DNA from: DATAMF01 sp964472565
GTDB taxonomy: Bacteria > Chloroflexota > Anaerolineae > Aggregatilineales > Aggregatilineaceae
Direction of reading: 5' to 3'
Assembly (NCBI GenBank): GCA_964472565.1
Contig: CAYYNB010000055.1
Span: 1 to 33,813 of the forward strand
Length of the DNA stretch: 33,813 nucleotides
Below, in pieces: positions 1 through 6,889 of this stretch (position 1 is the first letter of the stretch; each line of letters starts with the position of its first letter). The position numbers and the translations under genes are program-made. The notes under the pieces are model-generated. The model searched no databases. It was not told the origin of the DNA and worked only from the letters and a program-made list of their open reading frames with translations.

Positions 1-55
1 ATTCACACCATACTTCGGCGTCTCGCTGCTGCCTAATTTTCAAATACGCTCTAAG

Positions 56-127
<72 letters not shown>

Positions 128-212
128 ATTGCTCAACTGTGGGTTAGTTCTACGGGGAAAACGCCGTCCAATTGCACGTTTTGGCGCGCTGCCACCGCTC
201 CATTTTTGTGTT

Positions 213-245
213 TTGACAGCAACTTGACAGCAACTTGACAGCAAC
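213..245 (+). repeat. three tandem 11-bp direct repeats before the integrase
   Basis: TTGACAGCAAC is repeated three times head to tail with no mismatches (213-223, 224-234, 235-245) and ends 36 bp before the integrase start codon. Each copy contains TTGACA, the -35 consensus. The array could be integrase arm-binding sites, a regulator site or the promoter region of the integrase gene; the sequence alone does not decide. Confidence 0.85.
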
Positions 246-281
246 TTACCTCACCAGAGCGCAGCAAAACGAGGGATAAAA

Positions 282-1400
282 ATGTCCAATCGAAGCTCTG
301 GCGAAGGCACTATTTCCAAACGAAAAGATGGACGATGGCAGGCATCGTTGCAAGTTGGAGGCGTGCGCCACACGGTATACGGCAAGACCCAACGGGAGGC
401 CCGAAACAAGCTGCGCGATTTGCAGCGGCAAGCCGATAAAACCGGAAGTCTCCCTACTCCTGGCAAACGCACGGTGAATGACCTGCTCGACGCCTGGTTG
501 AATAATGCCCCCAACTTGAAACCGTCTACGATTGCCCGGTACCGGTGGTTCCTGGATACCGGCGCACGCCCGGAAATCGGAGAGCTACGCATAGACCGGG
601 TCACACCGGACCGGCTTCAGAACCTTTATGCACACCTCACGCCGTCTGTCTCTGAAAAACTGCACCGTATTCTGCATCGTGCTTTTGAAATCGCAGTATT
701 GTGGCGATGGCTGGATACCAACCCCTGCGACCGGGTGCTCAAACCTGCCTACAATACGCCACAAAAAACCTTATGGAACTCGGCTGAACTCGTTACTTTT
801 CTGAACGGCACAGAGAACCACTGGCTCAATCCGCTCTGGACGCTGCTTGTTGGGACAGGGTGTCGCTTAGGCGAGGTGCTTGCTTTGGACTGGGAAGACA
901 TCGGATGGGAAAACAAGTCCCTAACCGTGCGCCGCACACTCAATCGCATCGACGGCGCGTGGGTCCTGGATGTTGCGAAAACCAATAGTTCAGTCCGAAC
1001 GATTACCCTGCCTGATTTTTCAGCGAACGCGCTCCAACGGCAGAAACAACTGCAAGATAGCTGGAAAGAAGCTATCGGGTCTGAGTGGGAAGAGTGGAAC
1101 CTTGTCTTCACGGGCGAAACGGGCAAGCCCCTGTTTGCCAGCACGATTCAACACGCCCTCAAGCGAGAATGCAACCGTCTGAACCTGCCTATCGTTACGC
1201 CGCATAGTCTGCGTCACCTGCATGCCAGTCTCCTGCTCGATGAAGGCGTACCGATACCCGCCGTCAGTGCCCGCTTAGGTCATGCGAACCCTCAAGTCAC
1301 CATGAAAATCTACGCTCATGCCCTGCCCGGTCAGGATAAACTGGCGGCGGACGCTATTCGCAAAGCGATGAACAATGGGAAGGGAACGAGAGACGATTAG
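282..1400 (+). CDS. tyrosine recombinase / phage-type integrase
   Basis: A 372-residue site-specific recombinase expected to integrate or excise the mobile element. An N-terminal arm-type DNA-binding segment (about residues 8-50, GEGTISKRKDGRWQASL) is followed by a SAM-like core-binding domain (about 65-160) and the catalytic domain. All catalytic positions are visible: Arg in GTGCRLGEVLAL, Lys in AKTNSSVRTI, the His-x-x-Arg-His box TPHSLRHLHAS, His in ARLGHANPQ, and the nucleophile Tyr in MKIYAHAL. Length and order are those of lambda-type integrases from genomic islands. GAGGGA lies about six bases before the ATG. It sits 154 bp from a tRNA-Gly and directly after three 11-bp repeats, and a strong terminator follows, so it is probably transcribed alone. 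Attachment sites were not found in the window. Confidence 0.95.
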   Translation: MSNRSSGEGTISKRKDGRWQASLQVGGVRHTVYGKTQREARNKLRDLQRQADKTGSLPTPGKRTVNDLLDAWLNNAPNLKPSTIARYRWFLDTGARPEIGELRIDRVTPDRLQNLYAHLTPSVSEKLHRILHRAFEIAVLWRWLDTNPCDRVLKPAYNTPQKTLWNSAELVTFLNGTENHWLNPLWTLLVGTGCRLGEVLALDWEDIGWENKSLTVRRTLNRIDGAWVLDVAKTNSSVRTITLPDFSANALQRQKQLQDSWKEAIGSEWEEWNLVFTGETGKPLFASTIQHALKRECNRLNLPIVTPHSLRHLHASLLLDEGVPIPAVSARLGHANPQVTMKIYAHALPGQDKLAADAIRKAMNNGKGTRDD

Positions 1401-1435
1401 CAGCACCGCAAAACAGGCCGTACAAACAGCTATCG

Positions 1436-1460
1436 ACGCCGGGGGTTCCCGGCGTTTTTA
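1436..1460 (+). terminator. rho-independent terminator after the integrase
   Basis: Stem CGCCGGG (1437-1443) pairs with CCCGGCG (1448-1454) around a GGTT loop and is followed by TTTTTA, 36 bp after the integrase stop codon. The remaining 260 bp to the next gene show no other gene or clear signal. Confidence 0.92.
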
Positions 1461-1721
1461 TCGATGTATTCTTCATAAGCCGCCCCCCTGTTCACTTCTG
1501 GCTTCCTTAGTGGCAAGCCATCCATCACCTTCGACGAGCAGCCTTAGCCCCGTGACCAGGCTGAAATAAGCTGTTCAATTCTTCATTTCGCCATAATAGC
1601 TGTATTCGAATTTCATCACCTACCTTGGGCTTGCTAGAATTGGGACAAGCGACCTCTTTAGGATACGCTACACAGGAGGCCGGCCACGTACTTTCACTTC
1701 TAGTCACTAATGGGAGTATCT

Positions 1722-1961
1722 ATGAAACCTAACGACGCTCTAAGAATCGAAGCTTTAGGTCTGAGCGAAAAATGTCTTGCTGAACTGAAACGAGTAGGGT
1801 TCACCACAGTTGAAGAAGTTATCGAATTTCTTGAGGAGCATACCGAAGAAGATATGCCCTTGGTACGATGGATTCCGAAGTGTATCGATGAAATCACGCA
1901 GCAGCTTAAGCAATTCGGCTATTGGTCAGAAAAGCTAGAACTTGCCTGGCCTTCCTCTTGA
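1722..1961 (+). CDS. stand-alone RNA polymerase alpha-CTD-like protein
   Basis: A 79-residue protein. Residues about 7-70 (IEALGLSEKCLAELKRVGFT, then a variable helix, IDEITQQLKQFGYW) follow the pattern of the alpha subunit C-terminal domain of RNA polymerase: an I..L.LS....LKR.G..TVEE helix-hairpin-helix, a middle loop, and a final ..EI...L...G helix. The N-terminal dimerisation domain and the linker of RpoA are absent. The start at 1722 is preferred over the in-frame ATG at 1710 because GGGAG lies five bases before it. Stand-alone alpha-CTD-like proteins could bind promoter UP elements or sigma factor; this role is inferred. It stands alone between the integrase terminator and a decayed region. 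A general helix-hairpin-helix DNA-binding protein is the alternative. Confidence 0.72.
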   Translation: MKPNDALRIEALGLSEKCLAELKRVGFTTVEEVIEFLEEHTEEDMPLVRWIPKCIDEITQQLKQFGYWSEKLELAWPSS

Positions 1962-1989
1962 TGTTTGCCTCAGAGGATTTGATTTTGTG

Positions 1990-2237
1990 CCTGACAAACA
2001 GTGTTAGAGCGGCGATTCCGATTTTCATGAATCATCAAAATCCATTTTCATCAAACATGGAAATGGATATTGAGGAAAACGGCAAATCTTGAACAGAGAA
2101 TACAACAAATGTAGCGGCGGCAAGCGCCGACAGTCCCGCCGAAATAGAAGCAAAGAGGGCGGGAGAACGTTCTCCGGGCGGCTACCACAGCCATCAAGCC
2201 ATACGCCAAGCTGTTGCGCGTACCTACTTGATGACAA
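1990..2237 (+). pseudogene. decayed fragment related to the replication-type gene at 3855-5042
   Basis: Two blocks align by eye with the linker-coding part of the intact gene: around 2012-2060 (CGATTTTCATGA...CAAAATCCAT) with about 4279-4315 (CGACTTGCCATGA...CAAATCCAT), and CAAATCTTGAACAGAGAATACA (two parts, 2083-2104) with CAAATCTTTAACAGAGAGTACA near 4340. Here the reading frame is broken by stops and shifts between the blocks. After the second block an open stretch reads TENTTNVAAASADSPAEIEA and runs through the palindrome at 2162 to a stop near 2245. I infer a paralogous or ancestral copy that has lost its winged-helix part. Confidence 0.5.
2162..2175. repeat. GAGAACGTTCTC palindrome, copy 1
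   Basis: A perfect 14-bp palindrome, GGAGAACGTTCTCC, in the decayed region after the alpha-CTD-like gene. In one frame it encodes GERSP, as do copies 2 and (partly) 3. Confidence 0.9.
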
Positions 2238-2269
2238 TCATTTTGTGAAGAAAATGGGGGTTACGGCAA

Positions 2270-2425
2270 AATGCCAATACCTTTACTGAGAATGTGGTGA
2301 CGCTGCCGCTCACAGTAAATGAAGCAGGAGAACGTTCTCCGAGCGGGTATAACAACCAGCTAGCGCTATTGATATGTGCTCTTAAGGGCCATCTGTTCGA
2401 CGACATGGAAGAAGAAGAGAGGACT
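2270..2425 (+). pseudogene. second decayed fragment carrying a palindrome
   Basis: An open frame without a good start reads NTFTENVVTLPLTVNEAGER and then SPSGYNNQLA before a stop near 2441. The TEN...AGERSP pattern is shared with the fragment at 1990-2237, and a third stretch from 2430 (TETSSSSE...RERSP) is similar. The three stretches look like repeated or duplicated remains of one coding family; none has a plausible start or length for a working gene. Confidence 0.35.
2327..2340. repeat. GAGAACGTTCTC palindrome, copy 2
   Basis: A perfect 14-bp palindrome, GGAGAACGTTCTCC, identical to copy 1 and 165 bp from it. Confidence 0.9.
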
Positions 2426-2550
2426 CCCCCAATTTTTTACTGAGACTTCTTCATCATCTGAGATTGTGGCAGGGGCAAGTTCTGCCCTGAAGCCGGGAGT
2501 GACGGCGTGTAGCCTTCCTTCAAAAGCATCTGGGAATAGGTGGAAAGTGC

Positions 2551-2562
2551 GAGAACGTTCTC
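2551..2562. repeat. GAGAACGTTCTC palindrome, copy 3
   Basis: A perfect 12-bp palindrome 224 bp from copy 2 and nine bases beyond the stop codon of the leftward recombinase gene. Confidence 0.88.
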
Positions 2563-2570
2563 CGAACACT

Positions 2571-3578
2571 TCACATCTGATTGCTCTCGAACCAACGGGT
2601 AAGGGTGTAGGGCTGAGAAAAATTGACACCAGGTGGTATCTTCAGCTCAGCTCGGCTGTCACCAATATAATCCAGAAGAGCATTACTATCCTTGAGGCCC
2701 AAATATACCTTTATGTCGGCAGGTTCCCAACCGTACTCAAATAAAACCCGCGCATAAGCCCGCCGAAGGTCCATGGGCTTTACTATGACCTGCTGACCGT
2801 GTATGGTTATTGGGTACTGCGCTAAGATATTCTCCACAGCGTGAATGGTTAGCCGACTCTGCCGTATCTTGGTACTCCCCTTATAAAAGCCGCGAAACAA
2901 CGGCCCGTCAGAAATCCGCGCACGTTCAAGCCAATCTTTCACCCAATGGAGACCCCATTTGAACAAGTCAAAGGGGATTACTCGTTCTATGCATCCCGGC
3001 TTGTTGGGAACATGAAGTACCTGCTTGCCTTCATACATCAGGTCTTTGACGTCTAGAGCACACAACTCAACGGCACGAATCCCGGTGAAAAACAATAGAG
3101 CCAAAATGGCTCGGTTTCGGCAGCCAGCGAATGTGTCTGGGTCAGGACTAAAAAGAAGTTGTAAGATATCTTCGGCCTTGAGGCGAAGATGCTCCACGCT
3201 AGCCGCTTTTTCCTCAAGCAGCGAATGGACCTGGACTTCTTGCTCTATCTGAGCGATTGTTAATTGCACGGTTTCTGTGCGCAATGCTATTGGCATAGCG
3301 GCGAAGGCGCGTTCAAGAGCCATATAAATGGTCCCATCCTTAAGAAGCCGTCGGTACTGACTGCGAATCGTGGATAGGTGGGCGTTTACGGTCAACGGCT
3401 TGAGTTCACGTTTCTTCAGTAAATAGTCTCGATAAGCAGCAAAATCCGGCTTATACCAAGGACGTCCTGTTAGTGTCAACCAGTCCACCCAACCGCTCAT
3501 TCGGTGCATGGCATACTTATAGGCGCGTGGTTCCCGTTCGGGAATAGTACGAACCATCATTTGGTAATTTTCATCCAT
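2571..3578 (-). CDS. atypical tyrosine recombinase
   Basis: A 335-residue recombinase of the phage-integrase superfamily. An N-terminal SAM-like core-binding domain (about 20-120, ending ALERAF) precedes the catalytic fold: Arg in LLFFTGIRAVELCAL, Lys in VPNKPGCIERVIP, Arg in PMDLRRAYARVLF and Tyr in LLDYIGDS. The usual His of the box-II motif (HxLRH) is Met here, the second His is Arg, and the box-III His is Leu (YLGLKDS), so it is catalytically unusual though R-K-R-Y remain. The ATG at 3578 is chosen over upstream in-frame starts because GGAGGAGG lies nine to ten bases before it. It diverges from the replication-type gene at 3855. A palindrome copy lies just past its stop codon. It could be a Xer-like resolvase of a plasmid or element. 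Confidence 0.82.
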   Translation of the reverse strand: MDENYQMMVRTIPEREPRAYKYAMHRMSGWVDWLTLTGRPWYKPDFAAYRDYLLKKRELKPLTVNAHLSTIRSQYRRLLKDGTIYMALERAFAAMPIALRTETVQLTIAQIEQEVQVHSLLEEKAASVEHLRLKAEDILQLLFSPDPDTFAGCRNRAILALLFFTGIRAVELCALDVKDLMYEGKQVLHVPNKPGCIERVIPFDLFKWGLHWVKDWLERARISDGPLFRGFYKGSTKIRQSRLTIHAVENILAQYPITIHGQQVIVKPMDLRRAYARVLFEYGWEPADIKVYLGLKDSNALLDYIGDSRAELKIPPGVNFSQPYTLTRWFESNQM

Positions 3579-3619
3579 TTGATTGCACCTCCTCCACAGC
3601 TTTTTAGCTATATCAAAAT

Positions 3620-3649
3620 TTGCTGCAACCAAGTCAAAGGGTGTATAAT
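3620..3649 (+). promoter_or_regulatory. probable promoter of the replication-type gene
   Basis: TTGCTG (3620-3625) and TATAAT (3644-3649) are separated by 18 bp. Transcription would start near 3656 and leave an untranslated leader of about 200 nt before the ATG at 3855. Confidence 0.55.
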
Positions 3650-3687
3650 AAGGACCACTTCGACCTGAAGTAGATGATACTCTGCAA

Positions 3688-3768
3688 ATCCGGTGACGTC
3701 AAACCGGTGGGCACTGTAGGGAAATTACTGGGGGCGTGCTGCCTACATGCCCCAGTATTGCTTTTGCA
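3688..3768 (+). promoter_or_regulatory. structured leader with an attenuator-like hairpin
   Basis: Within the long leader, CCGGT and ACCGG (about 3690-3707) can form a first hairpin. TACTGGGG (3726-3733) pairs perfectly with CCCCAGTA (3750-3757) and is followed by TTGCTTTT, as in a weak rho-independent terminator. The arrangement suggests transcription attenuation or antisense-RNA control of the gene at 3855. I cannot match it to a named riboswitch class. Confidence 0.45.
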
Positions 3769-3854
3769 GCCTTGTCTCTCAATTAGGGTCTTATTTTTTG
3801 CGGCTTCGTGGCTGCCACCACGTTGCGCTACACCTGTAAGAAGGAGATTACCAT

Positions 3855-5042
3855 ATGTCAGACAACTTCTGGGAAGCTTATCTTCGCAGCGAATCCAGTA
3901 AATTTGATGGGGTAGCAGTCAACAACATCTACATCGATATAAATGATGGGGCGCTGTATGACGGAGTGTTATTCAGCCAAATCATGTATTGGCATGGATA
4001 TGATAAGAAAGGCAAATGTCGGCTACAGGTTTTTCACGACGGGCACTTCTGGTTAGCCAAAAAAGATGCAGATTGGTTTGGCGAATGCCGCATCAAAGCG
4101 CGAACCGCTCGCGAGTGTATTGGTCGTATGGTGAAACGGGGTCTCCTAATCAAGGTGACGTATAAGTTCAACGGCATCCCTATGACGCACATACGTGTGA
4201 ATCGGGAAGTATTCGAAGAAAGGGTAAGGGCAATAAGTACTCATTCTGCGGAAGAATTGACATCAGATGTCAATTCGACTTGCCATGAGGTGTCAAATCC
4301 ATCTGACAAGATATGTCAAGTTCATTCGCCATCAGATGTCAAATCTTTAACAGAGAGTACATCACAAATTACCTCAGAGAATAAAACCAAGTGGGGCGAG
4401 AATGCCGACAAAAACGGCTCTTGTTGTATGACGAAGGGGACCGCCAGCACCGCTGACGCGGCGATGGCGGTGCCACCTGGCCATATTTCAGATTTAAAAA
4501 AATCGGACAACTCTAGGCAGAACGGGATAGACCCGGCCAAACCATCTTCGTATCTACCGAAACAAACAGCATTGGAACAATACATCGCCGAATTGACAAA
4601 CTGCCGAAATGGACGATTGAATAAGGATGCAATCGACAAACTGAATGAACCGATGGTCTGGAAGGAAAATGAAGCAGCAGGGCCTCTTCCGTCGGCGAAC
4701 GAGCTGTATGACAACGACGAAGACTTCCGGGCATGGATTCGAGAAGAGGTAACGCAACGTTATCAAAAAAAGTGGGCACCGGAATGGCAAAAGGAAGGCG
4801 ATACGAACGCATTTCAACATGCTTCCCGGATTGCCCGAAATATACGAGTCAAATATGACTGGTATAACAATTGGGCCGACAGAAAACGTTCTCCTACGAT
4901 TAAGCGCACATCGCCGAAGCACGACGGCAACATCCACACCGTGCGCAAACTGCTTCAGAGGGGATTGCTTTCCCGCGATGAAGTTCCCAAACTATTCCAC
5001 GCGCAGTTTATTTCTGAGGGGCTACTGCCGCCCGAATCATAG
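3855..5042 (+). CDS. winged-helix replication-initiation-type protein
   Basis: A 395-residue protein. Residues about 28-125 form a winged helix of the type found at the N-terminus of phage and plasmid replication proteins: GALYDGVLFSQIMYWHGYDK, then KARTARECIGRMVKRGLLIK as the recognition region. A Ser/Thr-rich low-complexity linker (about 130-190) contains repeated SDV/SDK units; CATCAGATGTCAA occurs twice at DNA level (4260-4272, 4329-4341). The C-terminal part (about 275-395) is helical and charged, with no Walker motif. The ribosome site AAGGAGA lies seven bases before the ATG. Likely roles are origin binding or helicase loading for the element; this is inferred from layout only. A degenerate palindrome copy (4882-4893) lies inside. 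Decayed relatives lie at 1990-2425. Confidence 0.6.
   Translation: MSDNFWEAYLRSESSKFDGVAVNNIYIDINDGALYDGVLFSQIMYWHGYDKKGKCRLQVFHDGHFWLAKKDADWFGECRIKARTARECIGRMVKRGLLIKVTYKFNGIPMTHIRVNREVFEERVRAISTHSAEELTSDVNSTCHEVSNPSDKICQVHSPSDVKSLTESTSQITSENKTKWGENADKNGSCCMTKGTASTADAAMAVPPGHISDLKKSDNSRQNGIDPAKPSSYLPKQTALEQYIAELTNCRNGRLNKDAIDKLNEPMVWKENEAAGPLPSANELYDNDEDFRAWIREEVTQRYQKKWAPEWQKEGDTNAFQHASRIARNIRVKYDWYNNWADRKRSPTIKRTSPKHDGNIHTVRKLLQRGLLSRDEVPKLFHAQFISEGLLPPES
4882..4893. repeat. imperfect GAGAACGTTCTC palindrome inside a gene
   Basis: GAAAACGTTCTC differs from the core palindrome at one position and lies within the replication-type gene, where it encodes part of RKRSP. It may be a chance match or the ancestral site from which the copies in the decayed relatives derive. 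Confidence 0.4.
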
Positions 5043-5435
5043 GAGGAGTTCCTTGCTTCAGCTACTGGACAAAATACCCGGAGTGGAAAAGAGAAACAGT
5101 TGCAGTCCTCGCGCCCTCTGAAAATGAACTCCAGAAAACTGGCTAGCAGGTAACGATTCGTGGTGGTACGGAAGTGGTTAACCTTCGTCGTTTGCCGTTC
5201 TATAAAGAAGCAGAAGGGTTGGGTTAAAGACGGTCCTGGTTCGAATTCTCAGAATCCTCACTCCCACATCTTCTAAATCAAGGGCTAATAAGTGTCCTCG
5301 TAGTAAGTTGCTATTCAACATATAGAGGGGGCTTTTTAAGAGCAGAGTCCCCTCCACAGTTACCCAAATTCTAGCCGCTCTGCCCGCTTATGCTCATTTC
5401 GACCCCGTTCATCAGCATCCACAAGGAGTTCAACA
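5043..5435. other. intergenic stretch without a recognisable gene
   Basis: No open frame with a supported start is visible. GAGGGG (near 5325) and CCCCTC (near 5350) could pair across a T-rich loop, possibly a weak terminator for the gene ending at 5042. A GGTTCGAAT string near 5230 resembles a tRNA T-loop but the remaining arms do not pair. Confidence 0.5.
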
Positions 5436-6071
5436 ATGACATCCCCCAGTATATGTTCTGCTCACCTCACACCTGCTGAAATTGAGACGGCACTTCAGCA
5501 GGCGTCCCATCCGCATCTGCGTCTAAGACTGACGGCCTTCCAACTCTTATCGCAAGGGTATGGTGCAATCCAAGTAGCCAAAATGCTCGGTATTACGCGC
5601 CAGACCATCTACAATTGGACCCAGGTCTTCGAAAAACAAGGGCTTGAGGGTATCATGAATCTGCGCTCTTCTGGACGAGCGCCTACCGCTGACGATAATT
5701 ACCGCCATCTCTTGGAAGCAATTCTGGTCAGCTCTCCAATGGCTTTGGGCTACAATACGCAACAATGGACCGTATCCCTTCTGCGGCAGCATCTTCAAAA
5801 TGCTACAGGTCTCTCGCTCAGTGACGGTCGGTTTCGAGACTTGCTCCACGACTTAGGATACGAGTATCGCCGTCTGTCATCCCCTGTAGATACATTGCTC
5901 CCGCCATTTCCCAACAATTTTGCGGACGCTAAGGCATGGTTCGCCCAACGTGAGGCACTGCGCGAGACTTTGCCCGCCGACATGTTCTCGCCGTATCATG
6001 CTTGGGTAAAAGTGCTCCCAGAAGGCGGTGAAGAACCGTGTGACATGTCAAATATATCGGCGAGGGAGTAG
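5436..6071 (+). CDS. helix-turn-helix protein resembling the N-terminus of IS630-type transposases
   Basis: A 211-residue protein. Residues about 28-80 hold a helix-turn-helix (LTAFQLLSQGYGAIQVAKML, then GITRQTIYNWTQVFEKQGLE) and residues 80-150 a second winged helix (SLLRQHLQNATGLSLSDGRF, then LLHDLGYEYRR). This tandem arrangement is the DNA-binding half of IS630/Tc1-type transposases. The DDE catalytic domain that should follow is missing: after residue 155 there is only a 55-residue tail. AAGGAG lies eight bases before the ATG, so it is probably translated. It may be a truncated transposase or one reused as a regulator. No terminal inverted repeats were seen. A strong bidirectional terminator lies downstream. 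Confidence 0.72.
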   Translation: MTSPSICSAHLTPAEIETALQQASHPHLRLRLTAFQLLSQGYGAIQVAKMLGITRQTIYNWTQVFEKQGLEGIMNLRSSGRAPTADDNYRHLLEAILVSSPMALGYNTQQWTVSLLRQHLQNATGLSLSDGRFRDLLHDLGYEYRRLSSPVDTLLPPFPNNFADAKAWFAQREALRETLPADMFSPYHAWVKVLPEGGEEPCDMSNISARE

Positions 6072-6232
6072 ATAGAATTTGCATGTATCAAGCCGAAAAT
6101 GGGGCTTTTGCTCGACAAATATGCCTAAATTCGACGCCGTAACTATGTCACCCTCAAGCAACAAGCCACTCCAAAAGTAAGCTCAAAGAACTAAATCTAA
6201 GCGAACGGGAACACGTTTCTGGAATAGCCAAC

Positions 6233-6274
6233 AAAAACGGGACAGAGAATTACACTCTGTCCCGGCTGTTTTTA
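6233..6274. terminator. bidirectional rho-independent terminator
   Basis: CGGGACAGAG (6238-6247) pairs perfectly with CTCTGTCCCG (6255-6264) around a seven-base loop. Five T residues follow on the plus strand after GCTG, and five A residues precede on the plus strand, giving a T-run on the minus strand. It separates two converging transcription units. Confidence 0.93.
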
Positions 6275-6490
6275 GTGCAACACCACCCCTCTGCCAAGGG
6301 TAAGTCCGGCGTTGCACTGTAGGAGACCGCCTATGTCTACACCCACCTGTAGCTACTCAGGTTCTCGGAGAACATCAGCGACAAATTCATTTTAATGCAT
6401 GTGAATCTGACTGTCAACAACTTTAGTAATGAGATTTTATTGAAATTGTTTATAAGCAGCCCCGTATCATCCAGCGGCATTTCGCCAGCT

Positions 6491-6508
6491 TGCGAGAACG
6501 TTCTCGCA
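6491..6508. repeat. GAGAACGTTCTC palindrome, copy 4 (18 bp)
   Basis: TGCGAGAACGTTCTCGCA is a perfect 18-bp palindrome, identical over all 18 bases to the copy at 16765-16782. It lies 79 bp beyond the last gene of the leftward operon. Confidence 0.93.
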
Positions 6509-6587
6509 GCCACTGACTATCAACCAGGTGGGGCGCGGCTATGCGCGTCATCAACGATGATAACCTGCGCAACGGCTCGGCAGCACA

Positions 6588-6887
6588 CTAAGCTGAACAT
6601 AGTTCCTCATCTCGCAGCGACTGCATCACCCGTGATACAGTAGACTTCCCCACCCCCAACCTGGCCGCCAAATCGCGGACTGACAGCGCGGCATCTTCGG
6701 GTACCTCGGCGAGGTGTTCACGCACCTTCTCGGCAGCGGTTTTGGGGCGGAGGGCATGATGTCCGAAAGTCCCATGTTGTGGGACACCAGGGACATACAT
6801 GCTCAGCGGGGCGCGGGCAGCGGCCTCCGAGAGCGTGTTCAGGACATCGGCAAAACCCTGGGCGAGGATGCTGTTTGTCGTCGCCAT
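6588..6887 (-). CDS. small helix-turn-helix regulator
   Basis: A 99-residue protein whose C-terminal half (about 48-97) is a winged helix: KTAAEKVREHLAEVPEDAAL, then VRDLAARLGVGKSTVSRVMQ. This is the recognition-helix pattern of GntR/MarR-like or replication-type winged helices. The N-terminal 45 residues are rich in Ala, Gly and Pro and unlike a known domain. The ATG lies two bases after the stop codon of the preceding membrane-protein gene, so translation is probably coupled. It closes the leftward operon that starts with the HNH-AP2 nuclease, and could be the regulator acting at the element's palindromes; that is speculation. Confidence 0.68.
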   Translation of the reverse strand: MATTNSILAQGFADVLNTLSEAAARAPLSMYVPGVPQHGTFGHHALRPKTAAEKVREHLAEVPEDAALSVRDLAARLGVGKSTVSRVMQSLRDEELCSA

Positions 6888-6889
6888 AT

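Larger units (their letters stand above)
6072..6587. other. convergent intergenic region with terminator and palindromes
   Basis: This 516-bp stretch lies between the rightward helix-turn-helix gene and the end of the leftward operon. It holds a bidirectional terminator (6238-6270), an odd inverted pair GTTCTCGGAGAAC (6361-6373) made of the two half-sites of the dispersed palindrome, and palindrome copy 4. An open frame from 6395 overlaps the opposite gene, has no ribosome site and is judged spurious. Confidence 0.6.

Noticed and set aside
3670..3725. Cobalamin-riboswitch-like CCGGTG...CACTGT string
   Set aside because: Only short strings match; the order and spacing of the conserved box are wrong and the downstream gene is not a cobalamin or transport gene.
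3840..3860. Ribosome site resembling that of common expression vectors
   Set aside because: AAGAAGGAGATTACCATATG is close to a vector leader, but the surroundings are consistent natural sequence, so contamination is not indicated.
5160..5270. tRNA-like sequence with GGTTCGAAT
   Set aside because: A T-loop-like and a D-loop-like string are present, but acceptor, anticodon and T-stems do not pair.
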